Below, one piece after another: positions 43,020 through 53,749 of a stretch of DNA of 64,000 bases; position 1 is the stretch's first letter; each line of letters opens with the position of its first letter. Source of the DNA: Nannobrachium achirus (taxonomy: Eukaryota > Chordata > Actinopteri > Myctophiformes > Myctophidae); assembly GCA_963921795.1 (NCBI GenBank), contig OY997659.1, forward strand, positions 26,419,708 through 26,483,707, given 5' to 3'. The notes beneath the pieces were generated by a model. The model was not told where the DNA came from and ran no database searches. It saw only the letters and a program-made list of their open reading frames with translations. The position numbers were made by a program, and so were the translations under genes.

Positions 43020-44726
43020 CTCCACTTCGAACAGAGGTTCGATTTTTTTGCTTCAAATCGCTATAACAACCCGCTTCACGTTTTGGCCAACAACCTTTGA
43101 TCCGCAGGACAATCGAATCCTTGGATCATAACGCAACTCTGCATATACAGGCCCTGGCCATGTGTGCCAGACGAGATTTTCCACCATTTAGCATTTTCTT
43201 CGGTTCCGGGTCACCTGTAGTCCGCCTGATGACTAAAACATGACGGAAGTTATTTCCGCTCCCGACCGGATCAGAAACCCGAAAATGGTATTGATCCCAG
43301 GCAGGGATCGTGTTCAGATTCCATTCCAATTGGCTGCCTTTCAAACTCTGCAGGCTCTGGGTAGGCAATCCAGCCTGGTGGAGACCTGCTCTGCGAGGAG
43401 TGCCATGCAACTCTAAATAGTTAAGATTTCAAAAAAATAAAAACGTTTATCTGGAAAGATGGATGGAAGGAATAAAGTTGAACAAGTACTATAGTCTGGT
43501 GGCCCTGCAGGGACAACCACATTAATATATTAGGCATGAGTTTGGGGAGTTTGAATTTGTTCCTTTTATTTAACGTTAGACACTGTTGGTATGGTTAGGT
43601 TTGGGCATGGGTTTTTTGGGGAGTGTTTTAATTAATACATTTTAGTTAAGATTATACACCGTTAGTATAGTTGAGTTCAGGCGACACGGTAGCCTTAACA
43701 CAGACCTAGCAGAACCATACCCTGCTATGAATAAAACTACTGCCTGTGCCATGCATGCTAATCTCATTATAGACATTAACGGAGGAGCTGCTTCCAGACA
43801 CATCGGGAGGGGGGCGGTGCGATACCCAGGGGAGGACCTGGCATGGTTGGGATCAGTCCATGCATGTGCACGTGCACATGCCCAGTGGGGATGGCCTCCA
43901 TCGGTCTGCTTGACGATGGCTGAACTGATACACCCTGGGTAAATACATGCACGTCCCTGGTGAAAACAAAGGCAGACGCCAGGCCCAGTCGCCCTCCAAT
44001 CAAGAGTGATAGCAAACAGACTGACTATGATAGTACTTGCTGCTTCCCGACTGAAACTAATTAATTATTATCACCGTGTGCGAGGTGGAAACAGCTCGTA
44101 TCTCATCGGGACTTCTAATAAAACGTTGACCACATTATGAAAGAAGTACATTATTCATGCACATTTGAATGACAATGGAGGGCGACCATTGCAGGGGGCT
44201 GCAGGCAGGGCGCATTGTGTTTTACACTGAAGGTTTGGTTTGGGACATAACCGGCGTATTTACATAATCTGAAATAAATGCAAATCAAGCCGTTTCATCT
44301 TGGTCTCTCTGGATAAAAGGGGTTAAAGTCTGGGCTCAAAAACAGCACTCTCTCCCCGGGGGGAATAAGGCTTCATGATATGAAAAGCTCAATATTATGG
44401 CCTGAAGCATCTTGTTTTTTTAGCAACCCTGATACATTTTATATGTACACTTGAGCCTTCCTTCAGCAAGGAGGTACCCAACTTGTATTTAGAATACAAT
44501 TCACGTAAACGAGAAGGCCGCTTGGCTCTTAATCCCTGCCTAATTAAGTGAGCGCGGCCAATCTGCTGAGGCGGACGGCTAAGGGCCAAGGCATACCTGT
44601 CGAATTATGGAAACAGCAGGAGCAGCTTCCCTGTCAGCACATCAGCCCTGCATTATTATCCCATTCACTTCATCACAGGGCAAAGACAGAAAGCACTATT
44701 ATTTGCTATATATAGTACCGTATACA

Positions 44727-44728
<2 letters not shown>

Positions 44729-44798
<70 letters not shown>
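44729..44798. repeat. (GT)n microsatellite
   Basis: A pure GT tract of about 70 bp ending in GCGCGTGCATGCG. Confidence 0.97.
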
Positions 44799-44801
<3 letters not shown>

Positions 44802-44963
44802 TGCATGCGATAATTGGCAGTGGCCAAATTTTTTGAGGAGATGATGCTTCCTGTATCCGTGATCTGTATCCTGAAACACTCAATTGTTGAGTTTCCCAAG
44901 TTTGAGCATCTGCAGTACTATCGTTTGGGTTAAAGAATTTCTTGTTAAATGTGAACGCAGATG

Positions 44964-44966
<3 letters not shown>

Positions 44967-45047
<81 letters not shown>
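44967..45047. repeat. (GT)n microsatellite with a CG end
   Basis: About 74 bp of GT followed by GCGCGCGCG. It lies only about 170 bp from the preceding GT tract. Confidence 0.97.
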
Positions 45048-45332
45048 AACGTGCGTGTCACACTTAAAGCCGGTTTGTTTTTTTGTCTCACAGATCGAAA
45101 GTACTGCATGTATATTTCCTCCACATGAACCATAGCATTCCTATTCTGGGCACTGCATAATAGGCTAACATTCAAAGGAAAAAGCGAATAAAGGAGGGGA
45201 CCAAGTCAGACCCTTGAGGGAACCCTGTCAATCAAGTATAGCATAGCATTTATTTGGTTAAATCATTGTTAATGCACATTATACGCATTCATCCAGCAAA
45301 CCATTTACTTTCCACCACCACTACTGCATCCA

Positions 45333-45336
<4 letters not shown>

Positions 45337-45424
<88 letters not shown>
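45337..45424. repeat. (GA)44 microsatellite
   Basis: A pure GA tract of about 88 bp, a purine mirror repeat able to form triplex DNA. Confidence 0.97.
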
Positions 45425-45426
<2 letters not shown>

Positions 45427-47230
45427 CTGGGATTACTACTTTACAGCTGCTATTTTGCCAATGTTATTCCAAGTTTTATTCTGAATTAATGTTGTACTGT
45501 TATCCAGTATACACAAGGGAAGTTCAAAGTAGAAGACCGTTACTGCCTGCAATGTTGCTACCAGCTGTATTGTACATGCATGCGTTGAACCTTGAACTAG
45601 GTTCCTTACTTGTTCCAAAGTTCTCATGGCAAACAACGCCATAATAAAACGTGTCATACAGTAGGCATATTATGCTCTCTGCATTTATCCACAGAAGCAC
45701 CGTCAAATGAGTATAAAATCATTACTGGTTGAATAATTCAAAACCATTACCTTGGGGTCTTAATTAATCAAAACAAAAAACAAAAAAGGGTAGAAATTTG
45801 GTGGAAAAGAAAAGAAGAAAGAAAAACAACCAGTGTCTCTTGATTTCTCATAAACACACAGAGCAAGCGGAGGAGTGAACTCCTGCTTTGAAAAAAGGGG
45901 GAATTGGGGCAAAGGGGGTTGTTATTCACAAGCAATGTGTGACCTACATATTAACATTTACAATTCTTCACTGGCTGACGATCAGCTAATCACGCTGGTC
46001 TCTAGATACTACTCGGGATTGCCAGTGTGTGTTTTGCTGCAGCAAACATTACTGAAACAAATCAACATACAGAATATCTGAGTTTGTAAAAGGCTTTGTT
46101 TTCTCAAAACCTCATTGATAAGTGCACCATCTCCACCACATCTGGAATCATTTTAGTAGCCTATTATGGTGAAATCATAAGATTTCTGTGTCCTCTTGGA
46201 TGTTCTCAAATAATCACCTTTTAATGATAAATACACCTGACGTGATATTGTATCATGATTCATTGTATCACTGTTTTGAATAACATTGGCATGGCACATG
46301 GGAAGAAAGCAGACTCACAAGTATGAATTCACAAGTATGAATGAGGTGCCTCCTGGTGGACATTGAGGGTTGGTACCGGTGAGCTGACAGCCGCCTGCTG
46401 GACAATGGTCATCTGCAAAAACACAATGAGTGCCAAATAAATGATGATGTTATTACTTAAATAAAGAGTAAATTATCATAAATATGTGTACAAAATGCTA
46501 ATCTTAAATCTCCTACCCTTGGGCTCACACGAAGTTGACATGCAAGAATGTGAAAGCATATTTTGCAACTAAATACTGACTGTATATCATTTGTCATTTC
46601 AAATCAAATATACTCAGTTAACATCGTAAGTATGCAATGTATAAATAATGAAATGCATCAAATGGCAAACTTCAGATGGAATAAATAATAATTATTATTA
46701 GTCCTCTTTTAAGGAGACTGGTTCTCGGGTATTCACTACTTGTCTAATAGTACATCTATTAACAAACATTGTAATGCACTTGCCAGAAGTCTCACATTTA
46801 TTGTTATATATGTCCTACTGGCAGATAGCAGAGGAAAAACTCTGAATCTCATACTTGACAATGAAGTGAATCTGATTCCAACCGATCTCTTAATCTTATG
46901 GAGAAACGTCTTTTGAGGATTACACACATAAACAGGTTCTAAAACAAGTTTGAGAGAATTTCAAAGCAAACTTTTGCCTGTCAAATTTCAATTTGAATGA
47001 GAGCCTGCGTGTGCAGGGACACTAACAGACATCTCCTCTTGTTTTTTGAGATGTTCTCAACCTGATGGAAATCCTGAGGGGGCAATAGCTACCTGGGTGG
47101 AATGAGAAGCACCTGGATCCACTGCAGAGTGTGCAGTGATGCACTCCTACATGTCAGCACATGGTTGTCAAAACCATCTATCGTCAACAATGAAGACCTA
47201 CAAATTCACAGAGGAGAGAATACAACCAGT
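45425..47230. other. non-coding stretch with one exon-like segment
   Basis: AT-rich, with an ATT/ATTATT run near 46690. The only gene-like signal is the splice-bounded segment at 46319-46412 on the minus strand. Confidence 0.5.
46319..46412 (-). other. candidate exon bounded by strong splice signals, function unknown
   Basis: On the minus strand TTGTGTTTTTGCAG precedes the segment and GTGAGT (46313-46318) follows it. The 94-nt segment is open in one frame (entry phase 2, 30 codons, Cys- and Gly-rich: D-H-C-P-A-G-G-C and onward). In phase 0 it begins with ATG and runs 27 codons to TGA. I do not recognise either peptide. It could be an untranslated or lncRNA exon, or chance. A 14-bp tandem duplication ATTCACAAGTATGA lies at the donor side. 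Confidence 0.3.
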
Positions 47231-47279
47231 AAGACGCCTAAGGGCAAAAAGCGACCTCGCCCGCGGCCCGCGCCATCTG

Positions 47280-47460
47280 TCTTGCCCATATATGGATTGT
47301 GTTGTCTAACATCATACATACAATCCCTTTTATGCCCATATATGGACATCCTTTTTATGGCCATATGTGGAGATCCCTGCTCTGAGTATCTGACATCACT
47401 GTGATGTCACCTATGATGTCAGAGTGATGTGTCAGCCTTTTATGCCCATATATGGAGATC
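47280..47460. repeat. first CCATATATGG repeat cluster
   Basis: The decamer CCATATATGG is at 47286-47295, 47336-47345 and 47446-47455, with a variant CCATATGTGG at 47361-47370. Each is usually set in TTTTATG-C-decamer-AGATC. The decamer fits the CArG consensus CC(A/T)6GG bound by serum response factor, but it behaves here as part of a dispersed repeat also seen at 52932-53247. Confidence 0.8.
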
Positions 47461-47504
47461 CCTTCTCTACTGCGACCTATGATTGCATATATATATATTA
47501 TATT

Positions 47505-47728
47505 ATATATATATATCCACCTGTTTCCGCGGGAGTTTACTGGAGATTATTTGGACCTGTTTGCACCACACTTCCGGTTTAACAGCAGACATACAACCTC
47601 ACGTCGCGTCGCAGATGCAGCCTGTTGTGAGCTTGTAAATCACACTCGGCTGCGGCGCCGGAAGCTCGGTACAGCGTCTGCGCAATGCACTATGGGGCGT
47701 TGGAAACTCGTGGATATATATATATATA
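47505..47728. mobile_element. small MITE with TATATATCCAC termini, copy 1
   Basis: The left end is TATATATCCACCTGTTTCCG. The right end is the complement of TATATATCCACGAGTTTCCA. The same element is at 59093-59290. The inside has GTTGTGAGCTTGTAAAT, a half of the GATCTACAAGC hairpin. Confidence 0.78.
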
Positions 47729-47739
47729 ATTCTTTTGCC

Positions 47740-48790
47740 ACAGACATACAAAATGAGCAGACAATAATATTACTAGAAACACAAAGAGATAGCCCTGAAT
47801 GACCATAACAGAGTTACAGACCTGAGTTCATTGTATATCACAGTCAAAATAGCTACAGTACCAGCTCACCATGAGAGCTTGAAGATCTGTTGTTTTTGCC
47901 AAATGTTCACTTTTATCGCCTATTATTACATGCCCAGAATAGAGACGCTAGGATTCATGTTTACATATCTCTAGAATGCCTACTAATATTCTAAAATCGT
48001 AACAGTTGACTAAAGTCACAATTAAGTGGCTCGAAGACACTTCAAATAAGTTTAATTAGTACTCAGTGAAATTTCGAGAATTGACTGAATGAATGAATGA
48101 ATGAATAAAGATTATCAAATAAAATGACACTTTCCCCAATGATTATAGATAGAGATTAGAGACATGTTTATAGCATGTTTACCGTTATGGTGAAATGTGA
48201 CACAATGTGAGACAGAGACGTCGCTAGCTTCTGGCCAAAGAGGAGAGTAAAATCAAGTCAGTGAGGATCTGGTCTACTACTCCAACATTCTTTGGAAGGT
48301 GGGAGCATGACATCACCAGCAGAGGGAGATGGTTTATATTCTGGGTAGACTGAGGGTGACTGAAGAAAAGTCATAATGGTCAGAGGCTGGGCAGACAAAC
48401 AGAAGAATATAGTCTGAAGGAATTAATTCACAAATTGTGACGCATTGTGAGCTTGAGATCCATTGTCAGCAGTTCTTATCAATGACGGACAAAACCTCTT
48501 GAGCTGGATTTGGGTAAAGTGTACTAGCCACCTCCACTGTTGCTAACAGCAGAGGGTGGGGCTAGGTAAAGTGGTGATAATTAATGACACATGCAAGAAG
48601 CTGACATTATATAAAGTCACAGCTTTAATGCAGTATTGCTTTGTTTTAAAAATAAGATTTTTTTCAGGAAGAACATTTTTAATACATTGGAGTTTCTGCC
48701 CAATAGCAGAGATATTAATTAAAAACCCTCGTTAAAAACCCTACCCTTTACTGATGTGTCCCGGCTCCCACTCATAACTGCCACACTTGA
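47740..48790. other. non-coding stretch with two degenerate hairpin remnants
   Basis: Hairpin-family remnants are at about 47858-47960 and 48437-48480, and a (GAAT)4 run is near 48093-48110. No exon is seen. Confidence 0.5.
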
Positions 48791-49084
48791 TCAACTCTGT
48801 TTGATTGATTGATTGAAGAATTTATTAGAAGTTTGCAATAGAAAAAAAAGTACAGTTTCATGACAGTACAAATCACTGGTACAAGGTCAACTAAAAGGAG
48901 ATCCTAGAAAGCCGAGGCTTATTTCCACAGGAACCACACTTTAAGTATCTCATATAACATTGAAAGACAGACGGATAGAACATAGTACTTTATCTAGGAT
49001 AATATCAGTTTCAAAAGCATAACATCAAATACAAAAGGCAGAATACAAAGAAAAGGGGGGGGGGGGCATGGGGGCTTAGTCTAT

Positions 49085-50668
49085 TTACAAGTCACGGGTA
49101 GCTGCTGTCTGAAGGTGACTTTTCATACCAATTTTGAGGGAGGCTAGGGATTTGCTCTCCTTTAGGGCTTGTGGAAGGGCGTTCCACATGTTGATGGTAT
49201 AGCAGGAGAACGAGTTAGCGCCTTGTTTAGTGTTAAATCTACGCTGATGATGATTAGTGGAGCTGCCTCTGGTGTTATGATCGTGAACATCCTTGACCTT
49301 TAAGAAGTAGTTTGTCAGGTACATGGGAATCTTGGAGGTGTAGTGTATCTTGTACACCAGGCCCATTGCAAGATGCTGTACTCTGTCAGCTACTTTGAGC
49401 CACCCCACGCTTTCGTGGTGATGCTCGGTAAGGTGGGTCAGAGGAGGGAGACCAAGCACAACCCTAATTAGTTTGTTTTGGGCTGTTTGGAGCTTTAGCT
49501 TTAAGGCAGCTGGGGCGTCGCGATACCAGACAAGGACTCCGTAATCAATGAGGGGCCCAATAAGAGCACCTCCTAGTGTCTTTCGGGATTTAATATTGAT
49601 CAGCGGGGCAACTCTTTGCAAGAAGCGAATTCGTTGATTGACTTTATTGATTACCTTGGTGGTCATTTTTTCACTGGATAGGTTAGCCTCCAGGATGCAA
49701 CCCAGGTAGCAGATGTGGTTTTTTCTTTCTATCACAGTGTCACCTACTTTAATTGTGAAGTTCTCAACTAGGCTAAGTTTCTGACTAGATCCAAAGAGGA
49801 TACATTCAGTTTTGCCTAGGTGAATTGAGAGTCTGTTGTCATTGAGCCAGGTGCAGATCTTGTTAAGTTCACAGTTAAGGGCCTTTTCAACCTGCAATAT
49901 GTCTCTGCCTGAGACTAGGAGAGCCGAGTCATCCGCGAACAGAAACAGATTGCAGTCACAAGCAGATGACATGTCGTTTACGTATATTAAGAACAACAGT
50001 GGTCCTAGTATACTCCCTTGAGGTACTCCACAGTTTACTGGGAGGGGGGGGGACAGGGTTCCGTTGACTTCCACCATCTGTTCCCTCCCCACCAAGTAAG
50101 AGTGCATCCATCTCACTGCTGTGCTATCAAGACCAATAGCTTTGAGTTTTTCAATCAGAATAGAATGATCGACGGTGTCAAATGCCTTCTGGAGGTCCAG
50201 CATGACCATGCCGCAATATTTGCCATCGTGAATTTCACGTTTGATGTAATCATTCAAATAGATGAGGCATGTATCTGTGGAATGGGACTCTCTGAAGCCA
50301 GACTGGAACTCGTAGATCAGTTTATTCTCTTCAAGATATTTAGCCACCTGTTCATAGACAATTTTTTCCATTACCTTAGAGATGGAACTAAGGATTGAGA
50401 TTGGCCTGTAGTTGCCAGGGTCAAGTTTACTGCCTTTTTTGTGCAGGGGGGTTACCTTGGCTAATTTGAAGTCCTGGGGGACATAACCCTGCTTGATAGA
50501 TAGATTAATAATATGGGTAATGATTGGGGCAATGGTGGCAGCTGAGTCTATGAGAAATTTGGGGGCGATTTTATCATGGCCAGCGGCCTTGAATTGAGGT
50601 AGGGTGCGCAGTTTTTTAAACACTTCATCAGTTGTCACCGTGGCAAGTTTAAAGTTTTGTCTTTGCAT
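49085..50668 (-). pseudogene. LINE ORF2 reverse transcriptase region, long but incomplete frame
   Basis: Open for 527 codons. Visible RT blocks, in order, are a K-A-A-G-H-D-K-I region, N-Y-R-P-I-S-I-L, L-D-L-Q-K-A-F-D-T-V-D-H, G-V-P-Q-G-S-I-L-G-P-L-L-F and the catalytic F-A-D-D near residue 244. A C-terminal region of the CR1/jockey/Rex group follows, with R-F-L-Q-R-V-A-P and W-N-A-L-P. No endonuclease domain is present because the 5' part is missing. The frame is entered by a frameshift from 51015-50640, so a complete protein cannot be made from this copy. Codons in this part are otherwise undamaged, suggesting modest age. Confidence 0.88.
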
Positions 50669-51015
50669 ACCCCAAGGTTCCTGTAGAATTTCAAGATGTG
50701 CCTAACACCAAACAGCCCAGATGGAGCGGGCAGTTTATTGACCAGATTTTTGGCCATGGAGGTGAAGTAGATGTTGAGATTTTTGGCTACATCAAGACTA
50801 TCAGTGAGGAGGGTTATGGGAGTTTGGATGGATATGTTGCTGGCTATGGATCTGAGTTTAGCACCACAGCCTAGCTGGGTTTTAAATAGCTTCCATAGGT
50901 CTCGTGGTTTGTGGATGTTTTCCTCAACTTTCTCATCCAAGTAGTTTTTTTTGGCAGAAAGGATTAAGGAGGTTGTCCGATTTCTCCGTTTATTAGCCTC
51001 TAAACTGACTATTTC
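50635..51015 (-). pseudogene. LINE ORF2 upstream segment, shifted frame
   Basis: This piece encodes the basic linker ahead of the RT (K-R-R-N-R-T, then D-L-W-K-L-F-K). It overlaps the start of the main RT frame by about 34 bp in a different frame, placing a frameshift near 50640-50690. Beyond 51015 the open frame runs into unrelated sequence, so the first roughly 33 codons of the open frame are not LINE. Confidence 0.75.
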
Positions 51016-51039
51016 TAATTTGGCTATAGAATGTAGGCT

Positions 51040-51640
51040 ATAGAATGCCACCCTCGCCCTAGTATAGCTCCCTCCACTGGCTTCCGGTTGCGGCCCACAC
51101 TGAACACAAAACACTGATGCTGATCTTCAAAGCAGCCAAAGGTATGGCTCCTCCATCAACCCCTACAACCCCACCCGTTCACTCAGATCAGCCAACACAC
51201 AGGGATGCTGACAGAACCCTCGCTAATAACCCCAGGAAAAAAATCCACTCGTCCTAGACAATTTGCCCTTCTGGCCCCCAAACTGTGGACTAAACTCCCT
51301 GTCGCACTTAGAACTACAGACTCACTCCCTATAGCTTCCGCCGTGGACTGAAGACTCACCTCTTCAGACTCCACCTAAACCCATAGCACTACTGTAACAC
51401 TCCCTTCCCTCAATGACCATACATGAAGCTAGATAGCATTTTTTAGGTTTTATACGTTTTTTACTGATTAGGTGCGTGGTCTACCTATGTTATTGTTTTT
51501 TTTTTCTAGATTTATATTCCTATGCATTTGCTATATTGTTATATTGTTGTTAATGTACTGACATATTATCTTTCTTATTATAGTGATGTGTAAGTCGCTT
51601 TGGATTAAAAGTGTCTGCTAAATGCCTAAACTGTATACTG
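51040..51640 (+). mobile_element. L2-type LINE 3' end fragment, plus orientation
   Basis: Damaged codons for the RT C-terminus (W-L-P-V-A-like start, then L-R-S-A-N-T-Q-G, L-W-T-K-L-P-V, L-K-T-H-L-F) are followed by a 3' UTR ending AAGTCGCTTTGGATTAAAAG and TGTCTGCTAAATG, a very common fish L2 3' end. Several frameshifts are present. Confidence 0.82.
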
Positions 51641-51884
51641 TAACTGTATAGAGTATACACAATATTCACCTGGCGGCCATGTTTGCATTTTGCATTGAAA
51701 AAATCCCAGGGAAGCCTAAGTGAAACACGATTAAAGGGCGATGAAATGATTTTGTAGTTTGTTTTGTGGACATTTATTAATCCGCAGGGGAAATTCCATT
51801 TCAGCTACACCCAGCTGATGGCTGTACTGCTCAAATGGTCATGTTTAGTGCTGCTTTAATAGGACGAGCAGTTAGGGTTAGGGG

Positions 51885-52166
51885 TTAAAGGGGAAGACCA
51901 CCCATTTTCAATATTGAACTATGTCATTAATATATCTTAGAGTAGTTGTGTGGGAATAAAAAAAAGTTCCCCGCCTTCTGAGTTGCCTAGAACTGGAGGA
52001 TTTATTTTGGGGTGTGTATTATAAATCAAACAGAGATGACATCACACCAGTGTGATTTACAATACAAACCCCCAAATCAATCCTCCAGTTCTAGGCAACA
52101 CAGAAGGGGGGGAACTCTAAGGTATATTAATGACATAGTTCAACATTGAAAATGGGTGGTCTTTAA
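51885..52166. mobile_element. near-perfect palindromic TTAA MITE, 282 bp
   Basis: The TTAA ends are at 51885-51888 and 52163-52166. The arms run about 120 bp each. The left arm starts AAGACCACCCATTTTCAATA and its complement closes the right arm. The central part repeats CCTCCAGTTCTAGGCAAC in inverted form. It encodes nothing and would fold into a long hairpin if transcribed. Confidence 0.85.
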
Positions 52167-52176
52167 GGGCTCTATC

Positions 52177-52385
52177 TTGTACAGCGCCTTATCCCTTATC
52201 CTTAATCTTGTTAGCCATTTTTATTTTATTTTGAAAAACATTTTTTAAATGGTGAAAATAGCCGATCTACAAGGTCACAACGTGTCAATGTAGATTGGCT
52301 ATTTTCCAAAAAAAATCTTTCTTTTTCAAAATAATAAAAATGCCCAATAAGATTAGGCACATGGGATAAGGCTCAGCGCAAAATA
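52177..52385. mobile_element. palindromic element containing the GATCTACAAG hairpin
   Basis: The arms are about 90 bp and imperfect. The outer parts CCTTATCCCTTATCCTTAAT and ATTAGGCACATGGGATAAGG are complementary. The inner parts are AAAATAGCCGATCTAC and GTAGATTGGCTATTTT. It adjoins the TTAA MITE directly. Confidence 0.75.
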
Positions 52386-52739
52386 AGGACCTAAAGGTCA
52401 GACCCCAACAATGAAACTAGTCGCAACTCCTTGCAACAAAACAGTTTTAAGGCCAGTCCACACCAATGCAACTCCTTGCAACTGCCATTGGGGATCATGG
52501 TTTCAAGTAGTTGCATGTTGCAAGGAGCTGCGACAGTCTGAAGTGTCTTACTCAGGGACACATGGAACACCTGGGAGGTGAACCGGTGACCTTCTGATGG
52601 AAACAGGTTGAGTGGGCATCTGAACATTGTGGGCACCTCAAGGCATGTCTATACTTTCTCCGAAATGATTGGTGAGTTGTATTTTCTGACGTGCAAATTT
52701 CCGAACTCTCATTTGGTCTAATGCTTTTCAGATGTCGTC

Positions 52740-52890
52740 GAAGTATGGACAGGCGTTTCCTACAGAGGATCGCCCCGATGGTCAATTTCAACACACTGAA
52801 GACCATAGCTGGTGCAATAATCCAGCCCCTCTTTGACTACGGAGTCCCAAAAGCCCTGAAAACTAAGCTCTAACCCATGTACCTGTCAAA
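52740..52890 (+). pseudogene. small LINE RT fragment, plus orientation
   Basis: The translation R-R-F-L-Q-R-I-A-P-M-V-N, I-Q-P-L-F-D-Y-G-V, K-A-L-K-T-K-L matches the C-terminal part of the LINE at 49085-50668, with an internal deletion before the last motif. Confidence 0.7.
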
Positions 52891-52904
52891 ATACTTTAAT
52901 TAAT

Positions 52905-53745
52905 CATCTGTTTGCCTGCGTCCATTTATGCCCATATATGGAGATCTCTGGAGTCACAGTGCCGGTCCCGGAAAACTCTGATGTCAGACATCAGCTCCGC
53001 ATACGGAGATTCTGAACCTTTCGCGCCGGTTCCGGAAAACCGCATATCGGGTCGGGTCGAAGCTGGGCACTGCACTCCCTGCTGCGGCGGGGAACGCTTG
53101 TGCCCATATATGGAAATCTCATGCAAACCCCATGATACCTGTTGTCATAGGACCCGTTTTGACCATCTGTTTGCCTGTGTCCATTCATGCCCATATATGG
53201 ATATATCTGTATCTGTCTGTCTGCGTCCATTTTATGCCCATATATGGAGATCTCTGTGAACACAGTGCCGGTTCTGGAAAATCCTGATGTCAGACATCAG
53301 CTCGGCATACTCAGATTCCGAACCTTTCACGCCGGTTCCGGAAAACCGCGAATCGGGTCAGGTCAAGGCCGGGCACTGCACTATACCTGCAGCGGCGGAA
53401 AACGCGCGTGCCAAAGTCTGTGTTGACTCGTCTGTGTTGACTCACGTGGCGTACGTGATGTCAGAGCCTTTTATGCCGGTTCCGGAAGACCCTGATGTCA
53501 GATCAGCTCAGCATAATATTTGCACAGGAGTGATGTCAGAATGAGTCAGCAGAACTTGCAGAAGTGATGTCACAATGAGTCAGCGCTTGCGCCGGTTCCT
53601 CCAGAACAGCCTGATGTCAACAATCAGCTCCGCATACGGAGATTCAGAACGTTTCGCACCAGTTCCCGGAAAACTGTGCATCGTGTCGGGTCGAGGCCGG
53701 GCACTGCACTCCGCGCCACGGCGGGGAATGTGCGTGCCGAATCTG
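52905..53745. repeat. GC-rich tandem repeat with CCATATATGG motifs
   Basis: There are at least three and a half copies of a core of about 150-160 bp at about 52955-53110, 53262-53420, 53468-53520 (partial) and 53587-53745. Core landmarks are GCCGGTTCCGGAAAA, TGATGTCAGACATCAGCTCC, GCATACGGAGATTC, GGGTCGAGGCCGGGCACTGC and GGCGGGGAA. CCATATATGG occurs at 52932-52941, 53104-53113, 53191-53200 and 53238-53247. No coherent long frame is conserved between units, so I treat it as a satellite-like repeat rather than a gene. Confidence 0.8.
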
Positions 53746-53749
53746 AAGC

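Larger units (their letters stand above)
48800..51020 (-). mobile_element. 5'-truncated CR1/L2/Rex-group LINE
   Basis: A non-LTR retrotransposon in minus orientation. The 3' end is at about 48800 with a (TTGA)n-type tail, the 3' UTR runs to 49084, and the reverse transcriptase coding region covers 49085-51015. It is cut off at about 51015-51020 against an L2 fragment in the opposite direction. A second fragment of the same family is on the plus strand at 52740-52890. Confidence 0.88.
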
